The notes under the pieces are model-generated. The model did no database searches. It was not told where the DNA came from and worked only from the letters and a program-made list of their open reading frames with translations. A DNA stretch of 64,000 nucleotides from positions 3,286,001-3,350,000 of the forward strand of contig CP065366.1 of the NCBI GenBank assembly GCA_023206055.1, in the 5' to 3' direction. Shown piece by piece: positions 44,801 through 53,222 of the stretch (its first letter is position 1; each line of letters opens with the position of its first letter). Source of the stretch: Vibrio cyclitrophicus. GTDB taxonomy: Bacteria; Pseudomonadota; Gammaproteobacteria; Enterobacterales; Vibrionaceae. A program made the translations under genes and the position numbers.

Positions 44801-45040
44801 TGGAGTTGCATCATCCGGCTTTAAAACTTTATTTTTGTAACCGCTGTAATACAGAGCATGCTCGGTAAAGGTGAACGACGTGGTACCTGTATTGGTAATC
44901 TCAATCGCGCTGTTGATTGCGTAACTATCAACACTCGATTCTACATATTCTGTAATCAGAATATTATTGATGTCAGCCAGTGCCGCACCGCTAAGTACAC
45001 TACTAATCGCACCAGCAAGTAGAGTCATTTTCTTATTCAT
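41843..45040 (-). CDS. xds: Extracellular ExeM/NucH (Xds-type) nuclease, GlyGly-CTERM
   Basis: 1065 residues. Signal peptide (about 1-22), one lamin-tail domain (about 25-200), a PPTPPPPP linker, an OB-like region (about 213-330), then an intact EEP nuclease domain: Asn524, Glu575, His715, Asp779 and Asn781 (GDMN), Asp854-His855 and Asp908-His909 (SSDHDP). The C terminus GSFGFGALLSLMGLGFLRRR is a GlyGly-CTERM signal. Homologues such as V. cholerae Xds degrade extracellular DNA and shape biofilms; it holds the same locus next to trpS. The gene begins 22 bases after the porin gene, so the pair is likely cotranscribed. The symbol is by homology and position. Confidence 0.85.
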   Translation of the reverse strand: MNKKMTLLAGAISSVLSGAALADINNILITEYVESSVDSYAINSAIEITNTGTTSFTFTEHALYYSGYKNKVLKPDDATPVLKGVTIAAGESIVVVGDNATSDLKDAVAANSATIVYSGSYGGIGHDALNFNGDDPVWIGADDNPDTIHDIIGVSGSTWGKEVTLRRTKDATAPDSSYVELHWANVGTDVYEDLGKLTLEEPPTPPPPPVEVTIAEVQGTGKFSPLVEAEFGTQLKEDKFYETEASYKLTAYVGYVLPSAGSGLSKGFFLYDHDGNPLTSDGLFVFSSTQPAVGTEVTVIGTVREYFGQTQFNMSGNWAETGNSVTPPSPVELKRLPEDGASFANTLERHEGMFVKLVEDMDDNKDGNQDMRVTRAFAFDFELYHKGQFRNNLALAYETPNFHPNQEYVAGSFESIAKIEQNRDATLFLDSEKAPSNGKIPYYANFSYDNPIRINDGIKNVEGVIAYTYDEYRLVVKDPDAGGYQMTSADITPNTPRPVSSSGEYDIVNEEFDAGFTVKVATQNVLNLFNSPYGGSSNQFGDNRGAESEEEYELQKAKIVEAIYGLDADILGLMEIENNGFGDFGAIKTLLASVNAKYNEEDYSKRGDQDSIHNRYVFVGFDKNGDTILDQNDTIGTDAITSGVIYRPSKVSIVSGKIIQMPEQHAPLVEYPDGGAIIDGDGAVRESGDNYQRNTVAATFHVLNTGKRLTVAINHLKSKGSTCHEDWVGWETWADFDPVNDDVRNDDYQGSCENFRVSAAYQLGSEMAKIGGDQVVLGDMNSYTYEDPMLVLTENSTGKDIYASSYTFVGDEVFEKNGQKITTTFGYLNAVDLKTPAGKTTWSYSYNNEIGSLDHLLITPSLKDRLVDAADWHINAAESSLNDYSNYKKASDEVSNPFARETPIRSSDHDPAMVSLGYKYGEAGESNVNIAVKSGRADIAFPVSADAKSGDVAEISISPRPQNVSLPKVTLSQDGAQTVMFDVVGLDTGEYTISMKLMGDRVAAQSAGASSAQVIESMTMTTNISKQDSSNVSPVTPEYDGSGGSFGFGALLSLMGLGFLRRRRQ

Positions 45041-45062
45041 TTTCTATATCTCTCTGATTTAA

Positions 45063-46166
45063 TTAGAAGTAAACGCGTGCGTAAGCGTACGCATCTTGTG
45101 CTGCTTCACCGGTATTCCACTCAAGTGCGATCACGCTAGAAGGCGTGGGACGGTAGTTAACACCGAATGTGCCCCATACTCGCTCATCACCCCAACTGTG
45201 CGCATCGTTGCCACTTGCAGCTTGTTCGTTACGGTTATCAATCGCCCACTTTTCATATTCTTCAAAGTTGTAAGATGCTGTGAATTCCCAGTTGTCGGTA
45301 AACTGATATTTCGCAGACGCAAGGTAACCTTTATTCTCTTGAGTTTCGTACTCATTAAACACACCAATACACTGTCTTTCTCCAGAAAAATCGTCCTCTT
45401 GCCATAAAGTACATTCGCCAATATCTTCTTCTTCGTAGAATGCATTTACACCAAGGTGAAATGTTTCTGTCACCGCAAGGCGCGCACCAGCACCTAGTAG
45501 ACGCTGCTCACCGTATTTCGATTTACCATCAGAACCGCCGCGACCTTCCGCACCTGCAACCACAGAGAAGCGATCGCCAAAGTAACCAATGTAACCACTA
45601 ACGACTTCGCCAAGCTCAGAGCCAGAAGAGGACTCAGCACGGTTGGTATACGAAGCGCCTACTTTGATTGCACCAAAATATTTACCTTCATACTTTGCTG
45701 TCATGTCTTGGTCGCCAGATTCACCTGTTTCGACCGTAGTATCGAAAGTGAAGTCACCCCACTTGTCGTAATCATCAAATGCAGTATCGGTTAGACCTAC
45801 CTCTACGTAGTGCTCTTGATTCTTGCTCTTGTACAGATCATATCCAATAAAGACTTTATCGATCGCCAGAACCATATCACCAGAACCGTATTCCCAGTTC
45901 TCACGCTCGTAGTCCAGCTCTAAGCGATAGTGCATCTTGTCGTTTTTGCCTTTCACACCCATAGTTGCGAATGAGTCATCAATGAAAGTTTGGTCTGCGT
46001 AAAACTCGCCGTATTTATAGTTAGCACCAATATGACCACCAACACCGACCTCACCATAGAGTTTTACGAAGTCACCATTTTCATCTTCATAGATGGTTAC
46101 AGCATTTACTGCCGATGCCATGAATAAAGAAGAAATTGCTAGCGCCACTGCATTTCTTTTTAACAT
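45063..46166 (-). CDS. Outer membrane porin, gammaproteobacterial type
   Basis: 367 residues from ATG at 46166, behind AAGGAAATAAGTG; a GTG one codon earlier is less likely. Signal peptide MLKRNAVALAISSLFMASAVNA is followed by VTIYEDENGDFVKLYGEVGVGG, a typical first strand. Alternating amphipathic strands continue to the final VIALEWNTGEAAQDAYAYARVYF, ending in an aromatic residue as BAM substrates do. Rich in acidic loops. Cotranscription with the extracellular nuclease suggests uptake of DNA breakdown products, though this is inferred from linkage alone. Confidence 0.85.
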   Translation of the reverse strand: MLKRNAVALAISSLFMASAVNAVTIYEDENGDFVKLYGEVGVGGHIGANYKYGEFYADQTFIDDSFATMGVKGKNDKMHYRLELDYERENWEYGSGDMVLAIDKVFIGYDLYKSKNQEHYVEVGLTDTAFDDYDKWGDFTFDTTVETGESGDQDMTAKYEGKYFGAIKVGASYTNRAESSSGSELGEVVSGYIGYFGDRFSVVAGAEGRGGSDGKSKYGEQRLLGAGARLAVTETFHLGVNAFYEEEDIGECTLWQEDDFSGERQCIGVFNEYETQENKGYLASAKYQFTDNWEFTASYNFEEYEKWAIDNRNEQAASGNDAHSWGDERVWGTFGVNYRPTPSSVIALEWNTGEAAQDAYAYARVYF

Positions 46167-46690
46167 CACTTATTTCCTTAAATTCAACACTCGTAATGGA
46201 ATATCGTTCCAAAGCCAGTTAGCGTGCAAAAATCTCATCCGTTAATTTTATAAATATGATTTCAGCTGAAATTTACGCGTAAAAAAGCACAGATTCACCA
46301 AAGTGATTCTGAATGTAGCCAAGCTTACTTAGTTATATTAAACCTGTGTAATCTCTTACTTTTATGTAACTAGATAAAGTGATAAGCACAATAAATGAGA
46401 TTTATTTCACATTTATGTCGTGAATATTACGAGGGTGGTTATAAATTCAACAAAATGAGTAATGTACAATAGAGCATTGCATCTAAATGATAAAAATATT
46501 GCTATAGATCTCAGAAAATTAATTACCTAAGTGTTAATAGAATTATTAATAAGACCTAATTTTAGAGTTTAAAATTGGTACAATATAACAATTAAGGTGT
46601 GTTTGATTACGCACACTTACATATATATTAATTACCACTGTTATACATCGAACTAATGAATACACCTCTTTGTAAAATAAAACCAGTAGA
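46167..46690. other. AT-rich noncoding region upstream of the porin
   Basis: About 520 bases with no credible gene. It carries the porin leader, the CRP-like site at 46396-46411 and long A/T tracts towards trpS. I saw no repeat or RNA signature in 46420-46690. It may include H-NS-type or further regulatory DNA, but nothing beyond base composition supports that. Confidence 0.5.
46396..46411. promoter_or_regulatory. candidate CRP site upstream of porin-nuclease operon
   Basis: On the minus strand TGTGA-AATAAA-TCTCA matches nine of ten consensus bases of TGTGA-N6-TCACA. It is about 230 bases before the porin start. A promoter between it and the porin was not clearly identified. Confidence 0.5.
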
Positions 46691-46722
46691 AACAAAAAGC
46701 CCCTGCACTAGGCAAGGGCTTT
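46691..46722 (-). terminator. trpS terminator
   Basis: AAAGCCC...GGGCTTT (46696-46702 with 46716-46722), extended by a short inner TGC/GCA stem, is followed on the minus strand by TTTTTGTTTC. It lies 24 bases after the trpS stop. Confidence 0.88.
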
Positions 46723-46745
46723 GGTGGTCAACTTGAGCATTTAAG

Positions 46746-47762
46746 TTATGGGCGAGTAACAAAACCGACTGCTTCGTATGCTTTTTTCAGTGTGACTGCA
46801 GCACGCTCAGACGCTTTTTCAGAACCCGCTTTCATTACTGCGTCCATGTAAGCACGGTCAGCACGGATACGGTGGTATTCAGATTGAATAGGCTCAAGCA
46901 TCTCAACCAATGCTGCGCCTACGTCTTTCTTGAATGGACCGTACATCTCAACGCCTTGGTACTGCGCTTCGATCTCTTCAAACGTTTTACCCGTCGCTGC
47001 TGAGTAAAGACCCATCAGGTTAGAGATACCCGCTTTGTTTTCCCAATCGTGAGCAATGCGTGGTGGCGTTTCTGCATCGGTTTGCGCTTTGTTGATCTTC
47101 TTGATGATCGACTTAGGCTCTTCTAGCAGAGTAATCACGTTCTTACGGTTATCATCCGACTTAGACATCTTCTTAGTCGCGTCTTGCAGGCTCATTACAC
47201 GTGCATTCACTGTTGGAATGTAAGGTTCTGGCACTTGGAAGATTGGCGTTTCAGGACCGTAGATGTTGTTGAAACGAGTGGCGATATCACGCGCTAGCTC
47301 TAGGTGCTGTTTCTGGTCGCTACCGACTGGCACTTGGTGAGCGCCGTAAAGCAGGATGTCTGCAGCCATCAACACTGGGTAGTCGTATAGGCCTACGTTT
47401 ACGTCGTTTGAGTGACGTGCAGACTTATCTTTAAACTGAGTCATACGGCTCAGTTCACCCATTTGCGTGTAACAGTTAAGAAGCCAACCAAGTTGAGCAT
47501 GCTCTGGTACGTGTGACTGAACAAATAGCGTGCTCTTCTTTGGATCAACACCGACAGCAAGACAGATTGCTAGTGCGTCTAGAGTCGCTTCATGCAGTGC
47601 TTTCGGGTCTTGGCGAACCGTAATTGCGTGAAGGTCTACAACACAGTATTGGCAATCGTAATCATCTTGCATCTGTTGCCATTGACGTAGAGCACCCAAG
47701 TAGTTACCGATACTTAGTTCACCAGATGGTTGAACACCACTCAATACGATGGGCTTGCTCAT
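46746..47762 (-). CDS. trpS: Tryptophanyl-tRNA synthetase
   Basis: 338 residues, class I synthetase charging tRNA-Trp. The HIGH-equivalent is in SGELSIGNYLGALR and the KMSKS motif is intact in DATKKMSKSDDN. GSDQKQHLELARDIATRFN is the Trp/ATP pocket. It lies in the dam-rpe-gph-trpS order, but a terminator just upstream (47826-47855) makes it largely independent of gph. Confidence 0.97.
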   Translation of the reverse strand: MSKPIVLSGVQPSGELSIGNYLGALRQWQQMQDDYDCQYCVVDLHAITVRQDPKALHEATLDALAICLAVGVDPKKSTLFVQSHVPEHAQLGWLLNCYTQMGELSRMTQFKDKSARHSNDVNVGLYDYPVLMAADILLYGAHQVPVGSDQKQHLELARDIATRFNNIYGPETPIFQVPEPYIPTVNARVMSLQDATKKMSKSDDNRKNVITLLEEPKSIIKKINKAQTDAETPPRIAHDWENKAGISNLMGLYSAATGKTFEEIEAQYQGVEMYGPFKKDVGAALVEMLEPIQSEYHRIRADRAYMDAVMKAGSEKASERAAVTLKKAYEAVGFVTRP

Positions 47763-47825
47763 GGTTTTAATTCCTTTGCTTATTCGCTAAGTTTATTGAA
47801 CGCTTAGCTTCTTAACTTAAATATA

Positions 47826-47855
47826 GAAAAGCCGCACAGCTCTTTCTGCGCGGCT
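47826..47855 (-). terminator. gph terminator
   Basis: AGCCGC/GCGGCT (47830-47835 with 47850-47855) with a further CAG/CTG pairing inside is followed on the minus strand by TTTTCTATATT. It separates gph from trpS. Confidence 0.75.
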
Positions 47856-47913
47856 CATCCAGTGTACTCATTGATAAGTATTTTGCTAGTGGGTTAGCTA
47901 ACTTTTGTACGCT

Positions 47914-48600
47914 TTATGCTGAAACTAGAACGACATCTAGTAATTGAGCAACGTTATCCGCCACATAGTCAGGGTTTGATGCTGAAATTGGCTCGCCATG
48001 ATTGTAGCCGTAAGTCAGGCCAAACGAGTGACAACCCGCGTTCTTAGCTGCTTTGATGTCATTGCTTGAATCACCAACCATCAACATCTCTTCCGCTTTC
48101 ACATTGTGCTTTTCTAGCAACCAGTTCAGCGCGACTGGGTTCGGCTTTTTCTCTGGGAAAGAGTCGCCGCCCAACACATCAACAAAGTACTTATCGATAC
48201 CATGCTGCGCCAGAACGTCTGGTACAAATTTCGATGGCTTGTTGGTTACAAGCGCCATGGTGAAGCCCGCTTTGTCCAACTCAGCGAGCGTTTCTTTTAC
48301 TGATGGATAAAGGTGGCTTAGCTTGTGGCCACCCTGCTCGTAGAAATCATCAAACAGGATGCGCGCTTTCTTTAACAGCTCAGGCTCTAGGCTTGGGTCA
48401 ACCGTAAGGTTGCGGCTGAGTGAACGCCCGATAAGCACGTCAGCACCATTGCCTACATAGTCGCGAACTTGTTCTTCGCTTACTGAAGAAAAACCCAGTT
48501 CCTGACAAGCTTGGTCAGCGGCGACAGCCAAATCAGGCACGCTATCTAACAAGGTTCCATCCAAATCAAAGGCGATCAGTTTTATTGAGCTTAATGACAT
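47914..48600 (-). CDS. gph: Phosphoglycolate phosphatase
   Basis: 228 residues, HAD superfamily. Nucleophile motif FDLDGTLLDSVPDL, motif II LVTNKPSKF, motif III KPNPVALNWLL and motif IV MVGDSSNDIKAAKNAG are all present. It removes phosphate from 2-phosphoglycolate, chiefly from oxidative DNA damage repair. It follows rpe in the same direction after 119 bases. Confidence 0.95.
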   Translation of the reverse strand: MSLSSIKLIAFDLDGTLLDSVPDLAVAADQACQELGFSSVSEEQVRDYVGNGADVLIGRSLSRNLTVDPSLEPELLKKARILFDDFYEQGGHKLSHLYPSVKETLAELDKAGFTMALVTNKPSKFVPDVLAQHGIDKYFVDVLGGDSFPEKKPNPVALNWLLEKHNVKAEEMLMVGDSSNDIKAAKNAGCHSFGLTYGYNHGEPISASNPDYVADNVAQLLDVVLVSA

Positions 48601-48623
48601 CTTACTTTCCTATTTATAATTGT

Positions 48624-48649
48624 CGTCTTATGAGTTGAGCTATAAGACG
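48624..48649. other. hairpin before gph
   Basis: CGTCTTAT/ATAAGACG (48624-48631 with 48642-48649), ten-base loop, immediately after the rpe terminator. Its position 24 bases before gph makes it a 5' mRNA hairpin for gph transcripts or an addition to the terminator. Confidence 0.45.
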
Positions 48650-48650
48650 T

Positions 48651-48674
48651 AAAAAAGGGGCCAATGAGCCCCTT
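48651..48674 (-). terminator. rpe terminator
   Basis: AAGGGGC/GCCCCTT with a six-base loop is followed by TTTTTTACG on the minus strand. It lies about 45 bases after the rpe stop. Confidence 0.85.
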
Positions 48675-48719
48675 AATCTAAATTTTTTGATTTTAGGTCA
48701 ACAGACCTTAGTTCTACTT

Positions 48720-49394
48720 TTATGCGTTAACTTTTGCAAGCTCTGCACGCATCTCATCAATCACTTCTTTGTAGTCCGGTTGATTGAAGATAGCTGAACC
48801 GGCAACGAACATATCTGCGCCCGCTTCTGCGATTTCACGGATGTTATCAACCTTCACGCCGCCATCAATCTCAAGGCGGATATCACGGCCAGATTCGTCA
48901 ATAAGTTTACGAACAGCGCGTAGCTTATCTAGCGTGTGAGGAATGAAAGATTGGCCACCGAAGCCAGGGTTCACAGACATTAGTAGAATCATGTCTACTT
49001 TGTCCATGATGTAATCTAGGCAAGACAGCGGTGTTGCTGGGTTAAGAACCACACCCGCTTTACAACCGTGTTCTTTGATTAGCTGTAGAGTGCGATCGAT
49101 GTGCTCTGATGCTTCAACGTGGAAGGTAATCATTGATGCGCCGGCTTTCGCAAACTCAGGCACAATGCTGTCCACAGGCTTAACCATTAGGTGAACATCG
49201 ATAGGAGCAGTGATGCCGTAGTCACGCAGCGCTTTACAGATAGGTGCGCCAAAAGTCAGGTTCGGTACGTAGTGGTTGTCCATCACATCGAAGTGCACAA
49301 CATCAGCACCGGCTGCGAGTACTTTTTCTACGTCTTCACCAAGACGAGCAAAATCTGCAGACAAAATCGATGGAGCGATTAGAAAATCTTTCAT
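48720..49394 (-). CDS. rpe: Ribulose-phosphate 3-epimerase
   Basis: 224 residues from ATG at 49394 (MKDFLIAPSILSADFARLG); the open frame continues 27 codons but only this start fits. TIM barrel with the metal-binding DVMDNHYVPNLTFG and VNPGFGGQSFIP blocks and DGGVKVDN. It converts ribulose 5-phosphate to xylulose 5-phosphate in the pentose phosphate pathway. Confidence 0.97.
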   Translation of the reverse strand: MKDFLIAPSILSADFARLGEDVEKVLAAGADVVHFDVMDNHYVPNLTFGAPICKALRDYGITAPIDVHLMVKPVDSIVPEFAKAGASMITFHVEASEHIDRTLQLIKEHGCKAGVVLNPATPLSCLDYIMDKVDMILLMSVNPGFGGQSFIPHTLDKLRAVRKLIDESGRDIRLEIDGGVKVDNIREIAEAGADMFVAGSAIFNQPDYKEVIDEMRAELAKVNA

Positions 49395-49594
49395 ACCAAA
49401 CCTCTTAAGAGTGAGTAAATTGAGAATATCACCGCCTTGTGACATCTCATATACAAATACAAGACTCAATTCCAAGGCTATTTGGTGTGCAATTCTACCT
49501 AAGCACCTAAGCAGATCCTAGCAGTTCGAAAGATTAGTTTATGAAAGTACCCGTTGGTCACTCAATTTAATGAGTTCGAGGGTTATGTTGGCCG

Positions 49595-50443
49595 CTATAA
49601 TTCTTCTGAAGCGTGCTGCTGGTTTTTCTCTTTATGGAAAAGCGCCAATAGCTCATCAACTTTATTACGGCCAGCGCCGTTACGGCTGATGGTGCGCTTA
49701 ACCTTGACCACGTTTAGTTCTGCACCATGGTATAAACGGCGCGTTAAGGTGGTGTCATGGTTTGAAATCAAGACAGGGATGCCTCGTTCCATTGCCGCTC
49801 TTTCTGCAACATCAGCCAAGGCCGCTTGGTCATCTAAGCTGAAGCCATTACCCGCATAAGAGGTAAAGTTAGCCGTGTTCGACAGTGGTGCGTATGGAGG
49901 ATCACAGTAAACCACACAGCCTTTACGGGCGCGGCTAAAGGTTTCATGGTACCCCTCACAAACAAAGGTGGCTTTTTTCGCTTTCTCGGCAAAAAACTCC
50001 AGCTCAGCTTCTGGGAAATAAGGTTTTTTATAAGAACCAAATGGAACGTTAAAACCGCCCTTCTTGTTGTAACGACATAGGCCATTGAAGCCAAATCGGT
50101 TCATATACAAGAAAGCCAACGAACGATACATGACGTTATCTGTACCATTGAACTCAGCGCGAATATCTAAGAAAACTTCTTTGCGATTGTTCTCGGGACA
50201 GAACCAGCGCTTCGCTTCCGTGATATAAGTTTCAGGATCGGTTTTAAGTAGGTTGTACAGGTTGATAAGATCGGGATTGATATCTGCAAGCAGGTACTGT
50301 TCAAAGTCAGTATTCAGAAATACTGAGCCGGCACCGACAAACGGTTCTACCAATTTACGAGCAGGTGGCAGGTGACGTTGGATGTCTTCAACTAGGCCAT
50401 ATTTACCACCAGCCCATTTTAGAAAGGCACGCTGCTTTTTCAT
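49595..50443 (-). CDS. dam: DNA adenine methyltransferase Dam
   Basis: 282 residues, GATC-specific N6-adenine methylase. Motif I FLKWAGGKYGLVEDI (AdoMet binding), catalytic motif IV DPPYAPLS, and the target-recognition region between them are in the standard alpha order. Essential in Vibrio cholerae because chromosome II replication needs methylated GATC. It follows damX by 69 bases and belongs to the aroK-aroB-damX-dam group. Confidence 0.96.
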   Translation of the reverse strand: MKKQRAFLKWAGGKYGLVEDIQRHLPPARKLVEPFVGAGSVFLNTDFEQYLLADINPDLINLYNLLKTDPETYITEAKRWFCPENNRKEVFLDIRAEFNGTDNVMYRSLAFLYMNRFGFNGLCRYNKKGGFNVPFGSYKKPYFPEAELEFFAEKAKKATFVCEGYHETFSRARKGCVVYCDPPYAPLSNTANFTSYAGNGFSLDDQAALADVAERAAMERGIPVLISNHDTTLTRRLYHGAELNVVKVKRTISRNGAGRNKVDELLALFHKEKNQQHASEEL

Positions 50444-50512
50444 TTACTGCTCTATCTATCAACTCAAAAATAAGGCTGCGGAATGTAACATATTTTGAGG
50501 CTAAGCTCAGGG

Positions 50513-52030
50513 TTATTTCGCACGTTCTATCTCTCGATGTACTTGATTCATCGATTTTGCCCAAGGTTCCAACTGTTGAAGTGGTTTTGATAACGCACTT
50601 ACCGCATCTCTCGCCACTTGAATCGTTGGGTAATCTTGATAAGTGATAATAAACCACTTGGTGTCGTTGCGAAGTGTTGGGTAGATACGAACCTTGTTCT
50701 CAAGGTCATACTCTTCAATGAAAGATTGGACGTCTTCCAATGAGGTCATCGCACTCAACTGCAAAGTATAAGCTCGCGGCGAGATAGCTTGTAACTCTTC
50801 ACGAGAAAATGAGAATGTAATTTTCTTAGTCGGTGGCGAGGACTGTGTTAGGTCTGCTGCTTCATCGGCTGAAGGCTGTGACTCCACTTTGCCTGCATCT
50901 GACTGCGAACTCACCGCGGCACCTGTGTTTTCTTCAACAGCCGCGTCAATCGCGCTGGTATCGGCACTTTCAGGTTTATCATCAAGCAGAGCATCAACCA
51001 CGTCAGAGGTGATCACAACACGCTGCTGATCTTGTTCGACTTCTCCAACACTCGCAGTATCTTCAACGACAGTCGGTGGCAGAGACGAACTGTCATCATC
51101 CGCACCTTGGTAACTCATGTCGGTTGCAGCTTCAGAATCAACAGATCCATCAACGCCAGCTTTTTCAGTGCCACTTTCCACTTCAAAGGTTGGAATAGCC
51201 GTCTGTTCAATCGGTGCGATAAGCGACTGCGCTTTATCGTTTGGTGTTGGTTGACTGAACATCCACCAATAACCACCACCAATTAACAACAGCAACAAGG
51301 CCACCACAATCGTGATATTGATAGGTGAGCCAATAATTGAGCGAATAATAATCCTTTTTTCCACTTTCAATTCTCCTAAAGCCATTAACTCACCAGGCAG
51401 AGGTTGCGCTTTATTAAACGCACGTCGCACGCGAGTTTCAGACTCATCATCAACATATCGAATCACCAGTGATTCGAAGAAATGTTCAGCTTCTGGTTGC
51501 GAAAGGTCATCGATCTCGAGATCGATAGGCTTGTGTTGTTGGCCGTAACTAAGACGTGTTAATAGCGTGTCTAAGTGACCAGTATCCGAGAAGAGAACGA
51601 TATTGATCGTCCATTGAGGGTTTGATTGAGCTTCCAGTACCAACATCCATAATTCGGATACCAATAGCTCAGAAAGTCGGTGGGCATCATCAACAACGAT
51701 AACCACATTACACGCCTCTCCATCCAGTAACCTTGTCAGGCTATCTGATAAAGAATCGTGTTGATTAAACAGGGGATCAGAAACAATTTGGCTAAGAATA
51801 AGCGCGCGGCGTTGTTGATCGTCTTGGCTTGGATGACAAAGCAGTAAACACTGATTTTTTTCTGTCGACCATGCTTCAAGATAACGCTGAGCCAACCAAG
51901 ATCGGCCAGAGCCAGCTTTACCAGCAACCGTGACTAGGTTTGAGCCAAAGTTAGTCAAAAGCTGTAAGCGCTCTAGCAGCTCAACTTGAGATTCTAACTC
52001 TAATACTCTTAATTCATGAGCCAAACTCAT
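50513..52030 (-). CDS. damX: DamX-like AAA ATPase with C-terminal SPOR domain
   Basis: 505 residues. The cytosolic N-terminal half (about 1-225) is an ExeA-like AAA domain: Walker B VVIVVDDAHRL (Asp114-Asp115) is intact, but the Walker A GKAGSGRS has Arg43 where Lys is expected. One membrane helix follows (about 238-258, IVVALLLLLIGGGYWW), then a long acidic periplasmic linker and a SPOR domain (about 425-495) that binds denuded peptidoglycan at the division site. E. coli DamX lacks the ATPase half. The gene lies between aroB and dam. Confidence 0.9.
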   Translation of the reverse strand: MSLAHELRVLELESQVELLERLQLLTNFGSNLVTVAGKAGSGRSWLAQRYLEAWSTEKNQCLLLCHPSQDDQQRRALILSQIVSDPLFNQHDSLSDSLTRLLDGEACNVVIVVDDAHRLSELLVSELWMLVLEAQSNPQWTINIVLFSDTGHLDTLLTRLSYGQQHKPIDLEIDDLSQPEAEHFFESLVIRYVDDESETRVRRAFNKAQPLPGELMALGELKVEKRIIIRSIIGSPINITIVVALLLLLIGGGYWWMFSQPTPNDKAQSLIAPIEQTAIPTFEVESGTEKAGVDGSVDSEAATDMSYQGADDDSSSLPPTVVEDTASVGEVEQDQQRVVITSDVVDALLDDKPESADTSAIDAAVEENTGAAVSSQSDAGKVESQPSADEAADLTQSSPPTKKITFSFSREELQAISPRAYTLQLSAMTSLEDVQSFIEEYDLENKVRIYPTLRNDTKWFIITYQDYPTIQVARDAVSALSKPLQQLEPWAKSMNQVHREIERAK

Positions 52031-52040
52031 TGGGGATCCC

Positions 52041-52096
52041 TACTGATAAGATCGATCAGTAAAACGCTTCAGTTGCCTAGAGTTTAGCTAGGCAAC
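52041..52096. other. two hairpins in the aroB-damX gap
   Basis: TACTGAT/ATCAGTA (52041-52047 with 52055-52061) and GTTGCCTAG/CTAGGCAAC (52072-52080 with 52088-52096). The second is a perfect nine-pair stem just after the aroB stop. No T run follows either on the minus strand, so they suit mRNA processing or 3' protection more than termination. Confidence 0.5.
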
Positions 52097-52109
52097 CTCA
52101 CAACCAAAT

Positions 52110-53198
52110 TTAAAGAGTACGGCAGAAATCGATCGCTTGTTTAATGATGTCTTGAGGCACATCAGCAACCACTTCAGCAGTACCAATACTTGTTGGCAAT
52201 ACCAAACGCAACTGACCAGACAGCACTTTTTTATCGCGCATCATGTGCTTCATAAAGTCTTCAAAAGACATGCTTTCTGGCGTATGGATTGGCAGTTTCG
52301 CATTCTTGAGTATAGAAATAATTCGCTCAAGTTGCTGCTGAGAGATCAGTCCCTGTAATTGCGCAGTTTTCGCTGCCATTACAGTGCCTGACGACACAGC
52401 TTCACCATGTAGCCAATTACCATAGCCTAGTTCTGCTTCGATCGCATGACCAAATGTATGACCTAGGTTCAATAACGCTCTGATTCCTGACTCTTTTTCA
52501 TCGATAGCAACCACTTCAGCCTTAATTGCACAACAACGAGCAATTGCGGTAATCAGTGCCTCTTCATCAAGTTGATAAAGTTTATCTAGATTCTGTTCCA
52601 ACCAATCAAAGAAGGCTTCATCGTAAATGATGCCGTATTTGATCACCTCAGCAATGCCTGCTGCAAACTCACGCTCTGGAAGCGTCGATAAACAGTTGGT
52701 ATCGATGATCACAGATTTCGGTTGGTAAAAAGCGCCGATCATATTCTTACCAAGAGGATGGTTTACTGCAGTTTTACCACCAACAGAAGAGTCCACTTGA
52801 GAAAGAAGGGTCGTCGGGATTTGAATGAAATCAATACCGCGCTGGTAACAAGAAGCAGCAAAACCGACCAAATCACCGATAACACCACCACCCAAAGCAA
52901 TTACCACCACATCGCGGCTGTAATTTCCTTCAAGCATGTAGCTCATCACTGAGTTGAACGTTTCAAGTGTTTTGTATTGCTCACCGTCTGGCAACTCTAA
53001 AAGAGAAGTTTGACAGCCTACTTGATCCAATAGCGATAAAATTTTATCAGCATAAAGAGGCGCTACTGTCACATTACTGATAACAACAACTTTCTGTTTA
53101 CCTGACAAAAAAGAAAGGTACGCCGGGTCTTCAAATAACCCGGCGCCAATAGAGATAGGGTAGCTACGCTCAGCTAGATTGACCGTAATCCGTTCCAT
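52110..53198 (-). CDS. aroB: 3-Dehydroquinate synthase
   Basis: 362 residues, NAD-dependent second step of the shikimate pathway. GGGVIGDLVGFAA, PTTLLSQVDSSVGGKTAVNHPLGKN-type metal and substrate region and NLGHTFGHAIEAE are intact. It follows aroK by 24 bases, as in E. coli. Confidence 0.97.
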   Translation of the reverse strand: MERITVNLAERSYPISIGAGLFEDPAYLSFLSGKQKVVVISNVTVAPLYADKILSLLDQVGCQTSLLELPDGEQYKTLETFNSVMSYMLEGNYSRDVVVIALGGGVIGDLVGFAASCYQRGIDFIQIPTTLLSQVDSSVGGKTAVNHPLGKNMIGAFYQPKSVIIDTNCLSTLPEREFAAGIAEVIKYGIIYDEAFFDWLEQNLDKLYQLDEEALITAIARCCAIKAEVVAIDEKESGIRALLNLGHTFGHAIEAELGYGNWLHGEAVSSGTVMAAKTAQLQGLISQQQLERIISILKNAKLPIHTPESMSFEDFMKHMMRDKKVLSGQLRLVLPTSIGTAEVVADVPQDIIKQAIDFCRTL

Positions 53199-53222
53199 GG
53201 GTTTGCTCTCCGAAAAATGAAC

